From Prorocentrum cordatum (taxonomy: Eukaryota > Sar > Dinophyceae > Prorocentrales > Prorocentraceae), in the NCBI GenBank assembly GCA_963575745.1, contig CAUYUJ010019869.1, positions 54,030 through 85,029 on the forward strand: 31,000 nucleotides of DNA, given 5' to 3'. A program made the position numbers and the translations under genes. A model generated the notes under the pieces. It saw nothing but the letters and a program-made list of their open reading frames with translations. It was not told where the DNA came from and ran no database searches. The stretch's first letter is position 1; every line of letters starts with the position of its first letter. This document shows, piece after piece, positions 9,185 through 18,635 of this stretch.

Positions 9185-9544
9185 GTTGGTTCCTCCCCCC
9201 CCGAACCCACCCGAAGGGTGGTCGTATAGGTATGTGTGCATGTATGTATGTGCATGTATATATGTATGTATGTGGAATGTAGTGCGATGGACTATACTTG
9301 AATGTGATTAAATGTTTTGTAATGTAATGCCAGATAACGTAATGTAATAAAATGCTGTGTAAGTACATGTGTTGTAATGGAATGTAATGTAGTGGACTGC
9401 AATGTAACGTATGTAATGGAATTTGATTGAGCGGGATGTAATGCAATGTAGCGGAATGTGGTGTATGAATGAATGTATACGTGTGCCTATACATATATAC
9501 ACATACATATACATGTATAGGTATGTGTGAGAGAGAGGCCGTGA
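9185..9544. repeat. Mixed TATG and AATGT-type pentanucleotide repeats
   Basis: After a short C-run (about 9196-9203) come a TATG stretch (about 9228-9275), about 200 bp of degenerate AATGT/GGAAT pentamers (9276-9478; for example GTAATGGAATGTAATGTAG), and a CATA/TATA stretch to about 9530. No gene is supported. Confidence 0.85.
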
Positions 9545-10220
9545 CACGGTTTGGGAGGGCGCTTGGGGGCATCTCGGGGACTTCTTCGGTTTTTTCTTGG
9601 GGCCTAATTTGGGCTTCTCGGTAGCCTCCTAGGGCTCTGAGGGGCCATTGAAGGCATGCTGGCGTTCTCAGGGGTCATCTCAGGGCGGAGGGCTCGAAAG
9701 ATCGGTCCGCGTTCCTCCTCCCACGGGCTCTCTTGGAGCACTCTTGGGCCGTCTGGGGGCCCTCTTGGGGGCCCCTTGGGCAGTCTTTGGGCGATATTGG
9801 GGACCTCCTGGGCCGCCTTGGGATGTCAGGGACCCGAGAGGGCGAGAACGCCAAAGCATACAAACTCACGGGGATCAAGTGTTGGCCTCTCGGTGCCTTG
9901 TTTTTTTTTGGGGGGGGGCTCTTGGACCCCTCTTGGGGCGCCGTGAGACCTCTTAGGCAGCCTGGAGGCCATCCTGGGCGTTTTGGGGCGACGTTCGGGG
10001 AAAGTCGGGTCTGTATTGGGGACTTCTTTGGGCCCTCTTGGCCAAGTTTGCGGCCGTCGTGGCTCCAGACATTCAGGCGACAAGGCCCAAGAGCGCCCAA
10101 GAGCCGACAAAGCTCTTGGCTGTGGTGTTCGGCCCTTCAAGAATCCCCAGGGCTGAAGACAGGGAACTCGACGGACCTGAAGACATTCCAACTCATACCT
10201 CAAGGCACGGAGGCGGAGCG
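9545..10220 (+). repeat. CTTGG-motif module, copy 4
   Basis: CTTGG-type blocks from 9560 to about 10080, with a weak island II (about 9680-9720, GGGCGGAGGGCTCG) and a G-run at about 9910-9917. The 3' part (about 10080-10203) aligns loosely with 6965-7091, including CCAACTCATACCTCAAGGCACGG against CAAACTCGTGCCTCAAGAGCACGG. It ends GGCACGGAGGCGGA at about 10216, followed by a CATA microsatellite. Confidence 0.7.
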
Positions 10221-11015
10221 TGTATACTTATACATGTCATAAACATACACATGTGTAGATGTGTCTGTTTGCATAAGCACACATGTGCGTATACCAGAAT
10301 GCCCATACACGTACGCATACACACGTAGCGACCTATGTATCAACGTACCTACTTGCATGCATGCATGCATGCATGTATGTATGCATGCATGCACATACAA
10401 AGAGGCACGCCGGCATACCTATGTGCATATAGATGTACATGCATACATACACATATACGTACATGCATACATGCCTGCATACATACACATGCATGCATAC
10501 ATACAATAGACGACTGCATACATACATGCATACATGCATACACCTATACATGCATACATACATGCAAACATACATACGTACATACATACGTGCATGCACA
10601 CAGGCATACATACCTGCATACATGCATGCATGCAACATGCTTACATACACAGAGTGGCCTGCACACATACACGCATACACACAAGCGTACACAACGATGT
10701 ACGCGCATACATAAATGTATTCATATATAGGCGTGCATATATATATATATAGATATACATGCATATGTATATTCATGCATAAATGTACACAAACAGACAT
10801 ACACATATACACCTGCATAAGCATATAGCCATACACCTACACATGCATGTATGCCTGTGCATTTGCATGTAATTATACATACACCTATACATACACATAT
10901 ACGGATACATCGACATCGACCGGTACATACAAATACATGAACGCATAGGTATGCACTAAACATATATATATACAAATATGTGTGTACATCTATGTACATG
11001 TATATTTATGCCTGT
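10221..11015 (+). repeat. (CATA)n / (CATG)n tetranucleotide microsatellite
   Basis: Nearly 800 bp of CATA, CATG and CACA tetramers: the complementary strand of the repeat at 7110-7517. It includes a (TA)n pocket at about 10735-10755. Tyr/His/Met/Cys-rich frames are repeat translations. Confidence 0.95.
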
Positions 11016-12144
11016 ATTCAGAAAGGGAGACTGTAATCGTGTGCTCGTCTTTCTGATGGCAACTTCGATTTATCGTTGATGAGCAGCATTCGTGATAGCC
11101 CTCGCGTGCCGTCATGTACAGGAAGATTGCGCAGACCTTAAGCACCATTGTGACCAGCATGACGCAGCCAGCACCTCGCCCAGTTCCACCAGCGCGGCCA
11201 CCAGCAGTAAGAACTTTTATTTCTGACGTCCCAGAATCATTATGTGAGCCTCTATCAGAGCCATGTCGGGACTCTCTTAGTGTTCTCTTGTTGGTTTGTG
11301 GAACCCGAATTGGGGCTTTCATGTGGCCTCGTCGATGCGATCCTGGAGGCCATCGGCAGACAAAGCGGAGGGCACCTACTTTCGCCTCCCTCTTGCCGAT
11401 TCATTTCTTCTGAAATTGCTCTTGAGGGTCTCTTTGGGCGCTTTGGAAAGATTGTAGTCTCCGTCGTTCTTTCTCAGCGGTCCCCATAATGAGTGCTCCG
11501 GTCAGGTTTGACCTTGTCCCAGTGCCAGGCCGAATGTCTGGACCAGCTCCTGTGCGGGTCCATCAACTATCAGACAGGGACTCGGCCGCTAGACACTCTC
11601 CTCCTGTTGTCACGCGTACGTACTCCTTTTATCAGTGATGCATGTTCGCCCGCCTTGTCTTCACACACACACACACCCCAGCTGCCAGGCTTGTTCCTTT
11701 TCCATTGTTCTCGGCACTGGCACAAATCATCCGGAGCGCAGTCATTTTCCCCTTCCCCTGCACCAGCCAAGTCCTTGCTTTGTTCGGGGGATGGCGCCCA
11801 GACCAGATGCTACTCGATTATCGCAGGCCATCGTTGCTCCATTGCCCATGTCAATAACCCAGCAATGCATGTCCAGCGTCTGCTTTACTTCTGATGTTAC
11901 AGATGCGACTTCGACTTGCTTGCCTGCCGCTGCTGATCAGAATTCATCTGCATGATTTATTTTCATGGATGCTTATATTCACATGTGTGTGATAAGACAC
12001 TCGCACTTGGGACTTTCACAGGAAGGTCTGACAGCCAATATCGAAGTAGAGATTATACCAGCGCGTCGACCTGAAAGAGTGATCATACAAGCCATGATGA
12101 GGATACATGGTGATGATGCGTGCCTGGCTAAATGGAAACAGTCG
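11016..12144. other. Low-copy region, no confident gene
   Basis: Sequence complexity is normal here and codon-like stretches exist, but no complete gene can be drawn. A (CA)n run lies at about 11663-11677. The most protein-like part is at 11521-11609 (see that entry). Candidate splice signals can be picked by eye, such as a pyrimidine tract ending CAG at about 11476, but nothing ties them together. Confidence 0.5.
11521..11609 (+). other. Possible exon fragment with PAN/apple-like cysteine spacing
   Basis: In the frame starting TGC at 11521 the sequence reads CQAECLDQLLCGSINY, giving Cys-x3-Cys-x5-Cys followed four residues later by Tyr. This spacing, with Leu-Ser-Gln just before, resembles the helix region of PAN/apple domains (extracellular protein- or carbohydrate-binding modules). 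The upstream frame is closed by TGA at 11490. A CAG immediately before 11521 and a GTACGT at about 11610 could be splice sites, which would give an exon of about 30 residues. The remaining cysteines expected of a full domain are not seen here. It may be an isolated exon, a relic or chance. Confidence 0.18.
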
Positions 12145-12450
12145 TTTGCCCCAGGGTAGGACTGGGGACAGACGGGGACAGGGCCAAGCCCAGGAGATGG
12201 ACGGTGGCAGACGACACGTCAGGGCAGGGCCGAACCGAGGAGATCGGTGGTGGCGGCGGAGGGCAGGCACCAGGGCCTGGGGGCAGTCGGGGACAGGGCC
12301 GAGCCAGGGAGATTGGTGGCTGGCGGCTGAGGGCGAGCATCAGGGCCTGGAACGGTCGGGCACGGGGCCGAGACAGGGAAGTCGGTGGTTGCGGCGGAGG
12401 CGAGTGCCGGGGCCGGGGACAGTCGGGGACCGGGCCGAAGCACTAATTTC
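12145..12450 (+). repeat. GC-rich tandem repeat, period about 68 bp
   Basis: A GGGACAGGGCCGAG-type landmark recurs with GGCC at 12182, 12228, 12297, 12366 and 12433, giving spacings of 46, 69, 69 and 67 bp. Each unit continues with CAGGGAGATCGGTGGTGGCG-like and CAGGGCCTGG-like sequence. Units differ by many substitutions, so this is an old minisatellite. Confidence 0.8.
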
Positions 12451-12615
12451 TCGGTGGGGGCGGAAGGCGATCGATTCCACCCTTGGGCGAATCCACTCCG
12501 TGCAAGCGCTGGCTGTCGAGTCAGGAGCGCCAGCGCATTGCAGTTGCACTGGGAGGACTGGGAACACGTTCAGGCAGGCGAGCCCGACCAGTCGGGTTGC
12601 CCACCCAACAGGATT
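12451..12615. other. Short low-copy spacer
   Basis: GC-rich sequence between a minisatellite and a (TA)n region. No gene, RNA or repeat is recognised. Confidence 0.5.
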
Positions 12616-12755
12616 TGTGGAATCACACAAATATGTACATATATTTATGCACATATATATATATATGAACATGAATATGAATACATATATAAACATATAT
12701 ATATATATATATATATATGTTACAAACATATGCATATGCATGTGTACACACTTGT
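12616..12755. repeat. (TA)n / CATA microsatellite
   Basis: AT-rich run with two pure TA tracts (about 12654-12666 and 12690-12719) joined by GAATATGAATAC-like sequence and followed by CATATGCATATGCATG. Confidence 0.9.
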
Positions 12756-13130
12756 ACTTCGCGGCCGGCTGGTCTAACGCAGTGAGGGCGGTGGCGGGAA
12801 GGGCCAAGTCGATTGCCACCAGACGTGTGCCGACGGGCACTGACAGACGAGCGACCGACGGTTGCAGAAGAAGCCGAAGCCGTGCGCGTGCGGAGGCGCG
12901 CGCGCGGGAAGCCGGGAAACGAGGGCGCGTGCAGACGTCGCAGGCGACCAGCCTATTGGGTGGCGCAGTGCGCCGCGTGGGGAGCGGGCGGATGCGGCAG
13001 TCGCCGCGCGGCGAGGGCAGGCCCGGCGGCCGGAAGAGGCGCCCCCGCAAAACGGCGGCGCCAGCACCGAGGTGGCCGACTTTTTGGCAGGAGCACGTGC
13101 AGCAAGAGTCGGGCGTGAATGAGTGAGGAG
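12756..13130. other. GC-rich low-copy sequence
   Basis: Very CpG-rich, with runs such as GGCGCGCGCGCGGG near 12895. Several frames are open because few A/T-rich triplets occur. They are rich in Arg, Ala and Gly without any recognisable domain, so no gene is called. Confidence 0.45.
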
Positions 13131-13275
13131 GGGAGATGGAAGGGAGGGAGGGGGGCGGGAGGGGGGAAAACGTGCACCCTGAGTGCTCCTTTTGGGCCCC
13201 AGGGGGCCCCTTGTCGGGCCCCTTCAGGGCACAGAGGTGCAACTTTCTTCCCCCCCCCCCCTCGAGGATCGCCCC
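13131..13275. other. G-run cluster followed by C-run (G-quadruplex candidate)
   Basis: At 13140-13168 there are at least four closely spaced runs of three or more G on the + strand (GGGAGGGAGGGGGGCGGGAG and following), fitting a G-quadruplex. A 12-13 base C-run lies at about 13251-13262. A GGGCCCCAGGGGGCCCC segment between them (about 13194-13210) can fold on itself. Confidence 0.65.
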
Positions 13276-14189
13276 CCCAGTCACTTACGCCCAAGAGAGG
13301 CAGAGGAGGGAACTGCACCCGGGGACCGGAGCCAACCCGGGAGGAGGGGAAGCGACAGCAACGACCCGACGACCAGGGGGAGGAGTACGAGGCCCAGGGC
13401 GACGGCCTGGGGGGACGTGCAGAGAGAGGGCAGAGGAGCGACGCGTGACGACACAGACAATTTTTGCGTCGGCGGCTAGGCAGAGTGACTGCGCTGGCGT
13501 TGAAGCGTTGAGAGACGAATTAACACGAATTGGGCCACCATGCAGAGAAAACACAAACACGCGCAAGCAAGCAAGCAAGCTCCAGGACGACATACCCTCC
13601 GTTGCTCGCACGCCCTGCAGCCTCACCCCTCGGGGACGGGGTGGCGCGACCTGTGGCCGAGGAGCTCCTGCGGGGGCGAGGGCATCTCCCCGGGCGCCTG
13701 CTACGTCTTCGTCGCAGGTCGCCCTGCCGGCGGCCGAGTCGAATCTGAGACGGGCTTCGCCGCGACCAGAGTCTGGCTAGCAGTCTGACGGGGTCCCCCC
13801 AGCAATTGATGACGGCCGCTTGCGGTTGGGGGTGGGACTGAAGGTGGCGGGACCTTTTGAGGATGCGGCGGGCCCAGAAATTCGTACCCCAGCCACCGAA
13901 CTTGCTGCCTGGGCCACCCGCCACCCCGATCGCGTCCCTGCGCCAGTTCTTGGAGCGGTGCATTGGCAGAGGGCGAGGCCTCGACAGAGATGCGAGTGCC
14001 AGACTCAGTATCGTTTAACCGATCTCCATCCCGTTCCCGATCCCCGCGCCCTCGAAAGCCGAAAAGAACAGGCTATACCTCCATCTAGAGGGGTAAATCG
14101 GCCAGTGGGGCCCAGGCCACGCCTTTGGGGATTTGGATCGGTGAAACGATGCTCACAGACGAGTGCGCGAGTGGGGTTCATTGGGGCGT
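13276..14189. other. Low-copy region, no recognised gene
   Basis: Mixed sequence with several overlapping open frames on both strands and no recognisable domain. A GCAAGCAAGCAAGCAAGC tetranucleotide run is at about 13563-13580. Nothing supports a specific gene. Confidence 0.45.
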
Positions 14190-14211
14190 TTGAGGGCCTC
14201 GGCGCATCTTG
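14190..14211 (+). repeat. Left copy of a 22-bp direct repeat flanking a foldback
   Basis: These 22 bases, centred on GAGGGCCTCGGCGCATCTTG, recur exactly at 14401-14422, on the far side of the 14245-14375 inverted repeat. The distance between copies is 211 bp. The sequence after each copy is also similar over about 10 bases. Confidence 0.9.
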
Positions 14212-14244
14212 GGGTGTTTCTGGGCCTCCCAGATGGGGTTGAGG

Positions 14245-14375
14245 GTAGATGGGGTCGGAGGATCGCGCCGCATCGCCGATGCATCGGCGATGCGGCTCGA
14301 TGTGGAGCCCAATTTGCTCCACGCCGACGGCGCCGATGCATCGGCGATGCGGCGCGATCCTCCGACCCCATCTAC
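14245..14375. repeat. Perfect 45-bp inverted repeat with nested palindromes (131-nt foldback)
   Basis: Bases 14245-14289 are the exact reverse complement of 14331-14375; the outer ends read GTAGATGGGGTCGGAGG and CCTCCGACCCCATCTAC. Between them a second perfect stem pairs GTGGAGC (14302-14308) with GCTCCAC (14316-14322) around a 7-nt loop. The left arm also contains a perfect 30-nt palindrome at 14267-14296, centred on GATGCATC, and the right arm keeps a 16-nt palindrome at 14331-14346. Perfect arms imply recent origin or strong maintenance. It could be a foldback element, a recombination product or a structured RNA locus. Confidence 0.95.
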
Positions 14376-14400
14376 TCGGACCCAGTCAAGGAGACCTCTA

Positions 14401-14422
14401 TTGAGGGCCTCGGCGCATCTTG
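14401..14422 (+). repeat. Right copy of the 22-bp direct repeat
   Basis: Exact copy of 14190-14211. If the foldback is an inserted element, this pair could be a long target-site duplication, but the gaps between repeat and foldback (33 and 25 bp) are then unexplained. Confidence 0.9.
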
Positions 14423-14904
14423 AGGGGGTTATGAAGCCGTTGGGGAGCCGCAAGCCGAATCTGTCGGGCCCATACACAAGAAAAGAGCCGGTTCTGAACC
14501 CGTCGGCAGTTTCAACGGACTGAGCGGCCCCTGAATCGGTGTCAGGAGGCGCTGTTGGGGGGTCATGTCGTCGCGCCTTGGGGGTTACGATGACGTGAGT
14601 GCACGGAGAAATTCAAATTTGTGAAAACCAAGCGCATGTCATGGATTTGTCATGGTCTTGGAGTTAGTCCGTAAGTTTCTGCAGCTGATACATGTCACGC
14701 GATCTCGCTCAAGTTTGGATTCTCCTTGGCATCAGACTACTAATGGAAAAATAGTGTTTTAACGACTAGCACTGTTAGGATTGAAAAGGGATCCAAAACG
14801 AGCTGGTTTCCAGCATCGGGTCGAGATCTGTGTTAGAGAGGTCCAAGCGGGCCTTAAGAAGGCCCCGACGCGGCACAAGAGCTCCCTCCAGGAGGGCCCA
14901 ATAA
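14423..14904. other. Low-copy region, no recognised gene
   Basis: Moderate GC with normal complexity. No domain-bearing frame, RNA gene or repeat is recognised. Confidence 0.45.
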
Positions 14905-15078
14905 TGACCTTTCTTCCTCTTCCTGCTTCTCTTCCTCCAGGGCGCTCATCCTCCTCCCCCTCCTCCTCCTCCTCTTCCTTCTCCTCCTCCTTCCTCCTCT
15001 TTCTCTCCTCATCATCATCGGCAGCATCATCATCGTCATCGTTATCAGCAGCAGCAGCATCATCATCATCATCCGTGG
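14905..15078. repeat. (TCC)n then (CAT/CAG)n trinucleotide tract
   Basis: A pyrimidine tract of CTC/TCC triplets (about 14908-15010) passes into CATCATCATCGGCAGCATCA-type triplets ending at about 15072. Open frames across it give Ser-rich or acidic runs and carry no domain. Confidence 0.9.
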
Positions 15079-15480
15079 GATGCCAGTGGCTCTGGCACAA
15101 TTTCTGCCCCCCCAGTTGAAGAGTTCCCCGCACATGTCAACTTTCTTCCCCAGTTCTCTCGAGCCTACGACGAGCTCTATTGCCGCAATGTCCCTCCTTT
15201 CTCATTCCCTCTTGCCTCCTTCCCCCTCTCAGCTTCCGAACGCGCCTCCTATGCACAGCTCAGCACGCTGGCACTGCCCACTACCAGTGGCAGGACTGCG
15301 CCGTCATGCACTGGGGGTGGGGAGGGGAGGAGGGAGGCACGGGAGGAGGGGAGGACAGGGGGGAATGAGAGGAGGGGTGGAAAGGAGGGGACGGGGAGGC
15401 ATGGGAGGAGAGGCGCGGCAAGAGAGGCCCGCGAACTGGAGTTTGGGGAGGCTGGCTAGGAACAAAAGCCCGAACCCGCC
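15079..15480. other. Low-copy sequence with a G-rich tract
   Basis: About 15310-15425 is dominated by GGGAGGAGGG-type sequence with many G-runs (G-quadruplex potential on the + strand). The remainder is unremarkable and no gene is recognised. Confidence 0.55.
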
Positions 15481-15504
15481 CAAAAACTTTACATAAAGAG
15501 GCTT

Positions 15505-15550
15505 AGGAGGGGGTTCTGGGGCAAAACCCCTTCTGAGGGGTTAGGGGGCT
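15505..15550 (+). other. Local hairpins with four G-runs
   Basis: GGGGCAAAACCCC (short stem) and AACCCCTTCTGAGGGGTT (6-bp perfect stem, 6-nt loop) lie side by side, bounded by AGGGGG on the left and TTAGGGGG on the right. The four G-runs could alternatively form a G-quadruplex. Function unknown. Confidence 0.6.
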
Positions 15551-15559
15551 TCAAGTATA

Positions 15560-16111
15560 CTATCGTTTTCTACCTTGGCGCCCCGGGCCCGGGAAAGCTC
15601 CCCCGAAACCCTCTGATAGGGAGCTGGGGGGGGATCCAGGGAGGCTTCTGGGCACTGCCACACCTGTCTCCAACCGAAAGCAGACTCTGACAAAGAGGGG
15701 TTCCCGCGGAATGTAAGTTGCACATGGGCCTTGCACCCAAACGGGACAGGGCACCGAATATATCCCGGCCCCTAGCCCACCGAGCTTTCCTACCAGACTT
15801 TTTCGAGCAAGCGCTGGCCCCAACTGACGCGAGATGCATTGTAACAACATTGGGCAGTTTTTCAGAGCAGCGCAGTAGCTTAACTGGGATGTTTGACATT
15901 GAAGCATCAGGGCTAGTCCCCGAGACATGGTTTTGCACCCGCGCGCCTGGGACTGGATCCGTTCTTGCAGATTAGGTGCCGGCTGTTGGCAGCTTGCCGT
16001 CCTCACACTTTGCTCCGCCTCCTCGGCACCCGCTGCATCGCTTGACTGCGTCGCTGGCGCTATAGGCGATCTGAGGCGGAGTAAAAACTCATGCGGGCTG
16101 GGTGGTACCAC
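15560..16111 (-). CDS. Unrecognised open frame, 183 codons, weak candidate
   Basis: One of the longer minus-strand frames not built from an obvious repeat. The translation has mixed composition with several cysteines in its middle part (around CKTMSRGLALMLQCQTSQLS) and a Pro/Gly-rich end. No domain, signal peptide or family match is recognised, and no splice or promoter evidence supports it. In GC-rich sequence a frame of this length is expected by chance, so it is recorded for completeness. Confidence 0.12.
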   Translation of the reverse strand: MVPPSPHEFLLRLRSPIAPATQSSDAAGAEEAEQSVRTASCQQPAPNLQERIQSQARGCKTMSRGLALMLQCQTSQLSYCAALKNCPMLLQCISRQLGPALARKSLVGKLGGLGAGIYSVPCPVWVQGPCATYIPREPLFVRVCFRLETGVAVPRSLPGSPPSSLSEGFGGAFPGPGRQGRKR

Positions 16112-16524
16112 AGAAGAGATCCCGAACAGTGATGAGTGTATCTCTCTCTCTCTCTCTCGCGCGCACGATCACATGTTGCAATGCTCCGCTCTGAGAGCCA
16201 GTGGCTTTCAGGTGGTCTTGGTGAACATGGTGCCCAGGGATCGGGTTCCCACTTGTATTTCTAACGCCGTCTTGCCTCACCCGTCCGCCTCCCCCTCTTC
16301 TATTGAATGTATCGTCACTTCGTCACGGCTGTCCCGTTCCTTACCGACCACACTTTGCTTCTCAGCATGATTCTGCAACACACCCGCTTTCTTGAACCAT
16401 CTCCATCGCTCGCCCCTCCATTCCTCGATTACCCATCAGCTTTACAATTCTTCCCTCCGTCACTTATCCTCACCTTCGAGCCTCTTGGTTGAATACGTCC
16501 TTGATGAACAGAGTGGCCTGAGCG
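16112..16524. other. Low-copy sequence with a short (TC)n tract
   Basis: A TCTCTCTCTCTCTC tract followed by GCGCGC lies at about 16141-16164. The rest is unremarkable, with no gene or RNA recognised. Confidence 0.5.
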
Positions 16525-16700
16525 GCTAAAGCGGGTCTCCTGGGAGCTGCAAGGGAGCTCAGTCTAGAATTGCCAGGGAGCTGCAAAGGAGCTCAGTCTA
16601 GAGCTGCAAGGGAGCTCAGTCTAGAGCTGAAGGGAGCTGCGAGGGAGCTGCAAGGCTAGAGCGGGTCTCCTAGGCTAGTTCAGGCAGGGAGCTGCAAGGG
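16525..16700 (+). repeat. GAGCTGCAAGG/GAGCTCAGTCTAG tandem repeat
   Basis: GGGAGCTGCAAGG and GGAGCTCAGTCTAGA alternate; CTGCAA-type cores at 16547, 16581 and 16604 are followed by shorter-spaced copies at about 16627, 16637 and 16648. An AGCGGGTCTCCT segment occurs near both ends (about 16530 and 16660), suggesting the whole tract duplicated with its edges. Confidence 0.8.
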
Positions 16701-16739
16701 TCCTCGTTTCAAGCACGGCCTCTTGGCCTTGGTCCATGA

Positions 16740-17300
16740 CCTCACTTTCATGCCAGCCCAGTCGCGTCATGCCGTGCGCGCTGTGTCGCGCGCACGGTCT
16801 GCCACAGCATGTGATCTGCCAGACGCATGTCACGGCGTGCCAGCGCGTGACGCGGCATGCGCACAGGCTTGGCCGAGCATGCCGTGTTCTGTTTGCTCTG
16901 TTGAGTGCGCCGTGCAGTGCGTTTCGCGCCTGGGATGCCGTGCTTCGCGTAGATCCCATGCGTACCGAGAGCGCAGTGCTGCGAGTACAGTGCCAACAAT
17001 TTCGTGTTGATGGAGCTAGGCCGGGAGTGCTGTGTGAGTGCAGTGCGGTGCCGCGCGTAGTCTCTTTTCTGAGTTTGATGCGCCTAGCCGCGCGTACAAA
17101 CAAATGGGTGTTGAGATCACCGCGCCGTGCGGTGCGAGCCGTGATGAGCGCGTTGTACGGAATAATGCGGTTTCAAGAGGAGTGTTATTTTGGGCGTGTC
17201 ATGCCGAGACAATTGTGCAGTGCGCGCGTGCCGTCCATGCATGCTATTCCGTGCGTGACGTGTTGAGTTGCACGTGCCACGCGTGCTAGCGCAAGTGTTT
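16740..17300. other. CATGCCGTGCG-like degenerate motif region
   Basis: GCATGCCG, GTGCCGTGCG and GCGTGCC words recur irregularly, with many alternating purine-pyrimidine stretches (for example TGTGTCGCGCGCACG near 16783). This gives frames rich in Cys, Arg, His and Ala on both strands. Such sequence favours Z-DNA-like structure. No regular period or gene is seen. Confidence 0.5.
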
Positions 17301-18055
17301 TCATGCTTGAGATCAGCACGGGCGGTACGTGTATTTCGTAATTTGGCTAATGGCCACGTTGAGTTGTGAAACAGTCGATTTCGGTGTGCATCCAATGTTG
17401 CGCGCGTGTGCCAGTGGCTTGCGTGTGTGTGCGTGTGTGTGTGTGAGTCTGGTGTAGCACGCGCGCGCTACCATGTCTTTTGGTGCAGTTTGTTTGGCTG
17501 CATGCTCCTCCTGGTCTCCTTCGGTTTGGCTTGTGTTTGGTGTTGATTCACTCGTTGTTTCTGCCACTCGGAGGTTCCTCCGCCTACCCCCGTTGGAATC
17601 CGTTGGACCAGGATGCACATTGACGGCATTGCTTTTCCTGCACGGTTCGTGCTCCCGTCGTCCGCGCAGCGTTTTCTTGTCATCATAAGCGGGCTTCGTC
17701 TAGTTTCCCTCCCGTTTGTTTGCCGCATTCTCGGATGAAGGGTGTTTTGTGATACGAGCGCGCATGTCTCTTGAACAACCCGTACAGCCTTGTGCGAAAC
17801 CAAGTTCAAGTTTTTATCCAACCCCCTCGGTCCCCAATTTCAATGTTTAGCGACCCGCGCAACGCGGCCCGCGGGGTCCCAAAAAGATGTGCAGCCGCCA
17901 GTTGCGTCGCGAAGGTTGAAATCGGAGTTCCGAGGACGCCGCCACGTCGCGGGAAAAAAGCGTCGCGGAGGCATGTAGTACCATTTGCTTGCGTTGCCGT
18001 GTGCTTGTGGTGTCGTTCACGGGTGGTGCCGTGCGTGCGTGGTGCCGTACCATGT
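17301..18055. other. Low-copy region with a (GT)n tract
   Basis: A GTGTGTGTGCGTGTGTGTGT-type tract lies at about 17422-17446, with a CGCGCGCG run at about 17459-17468. The remainder has ordinary complexity. Several frames of 60-150 codons are open but none is recognisable. Confidence 0.5.
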
Positions 18056-18398
18056 GTTGGGGGCCTCTTGGGCCTTTTCTTGGGCCTTTGGGGGCCTCTT
18101 GGGGGCCCCCTTCCTGGGCGCCTCTTGGGGCCTCCTGGGGGCCTCTTGGGGCGGAAGGCTCGGATTTTCAATTCGTGCTCCCTCTTTTGGGCCCATTTGG
18201 GGGCCGTATTGGGGCTTAGGCCGTTTTGAGCACCTCTTGGGCTGTCTTGGGGCCCTCTTGGGCCGTCTTGGGGCCGTCTTGGAGGCTTCGTCTTGGGCCG
18301 TCTTGGGGCGGTCCACGACAAGCTCCAGGAGATTTCGGAATTGGGTGTCCGGGCCCCGTATAGACCACTCCGTGCCCAGCGGCACGGTGGGATATGTG
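18056..18398 (+). repeat. CTTGG-motif module, copy 5 (short)
   Basis: CTTGGGCC/CTTGGGGGCC blocks begin at 18056. Island II at about 18148-18195 reads GGGCGGAAGGCTCGGATTTT and continues as at 6567-6612. A second island at about 18322-18355 (GAGATTTCGGAATTGGGTGT) matches about 6984-7008. It ends with GGCACGGTGGGATATGTG at 18381-18398, corresponding to the terminus at about 7094-7109. Here there is only a hint of microsatellite after the terminus. Confidence 0.75.
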
Positions 18399-18635
18399 TT
18401 CTGCGATATGAGCTTGCGTGATCTTGCGTGTTTCAATTATTCGACGCGCAGGTTTCCCCTCCCCGTCTGCATGCATAGATCTATGTGCTCACCCTCCCCC
18501 TTTAAGTATACCGCTTGCCTTGCCTTGGAAGTGTTCCACTTTTTAATCCCGTCCCCTCATCTGCTCCCCACTCCGTCCGCATCGTTTTCGTTACTCCCCG
18601 CCGCATTTCTTTCTATGATTCTTTCTTGTGTGGAG
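18399..18635. other. Low-copy spacer
   Basis: Pyrimidine-leaning sequence with no recognised gene, RNA or repeat. Confidence 0.45.

Noticed and set aside
7286-9255. A 651-codon minus-strand frame rich in His, Ser and Ile
   Set aside because: It is the translation of TATG, GAT and dodecamer repeats in one phase, with no unique sequence of any length.
16675-17103. A 142-codon minus-strand Arg/Cys/His-rich frame as a gene
   Set aside because: It covers the degenerate CATGCCGTGCG-like region, and opposite-strand frames are open over the same stretch with similar composition.
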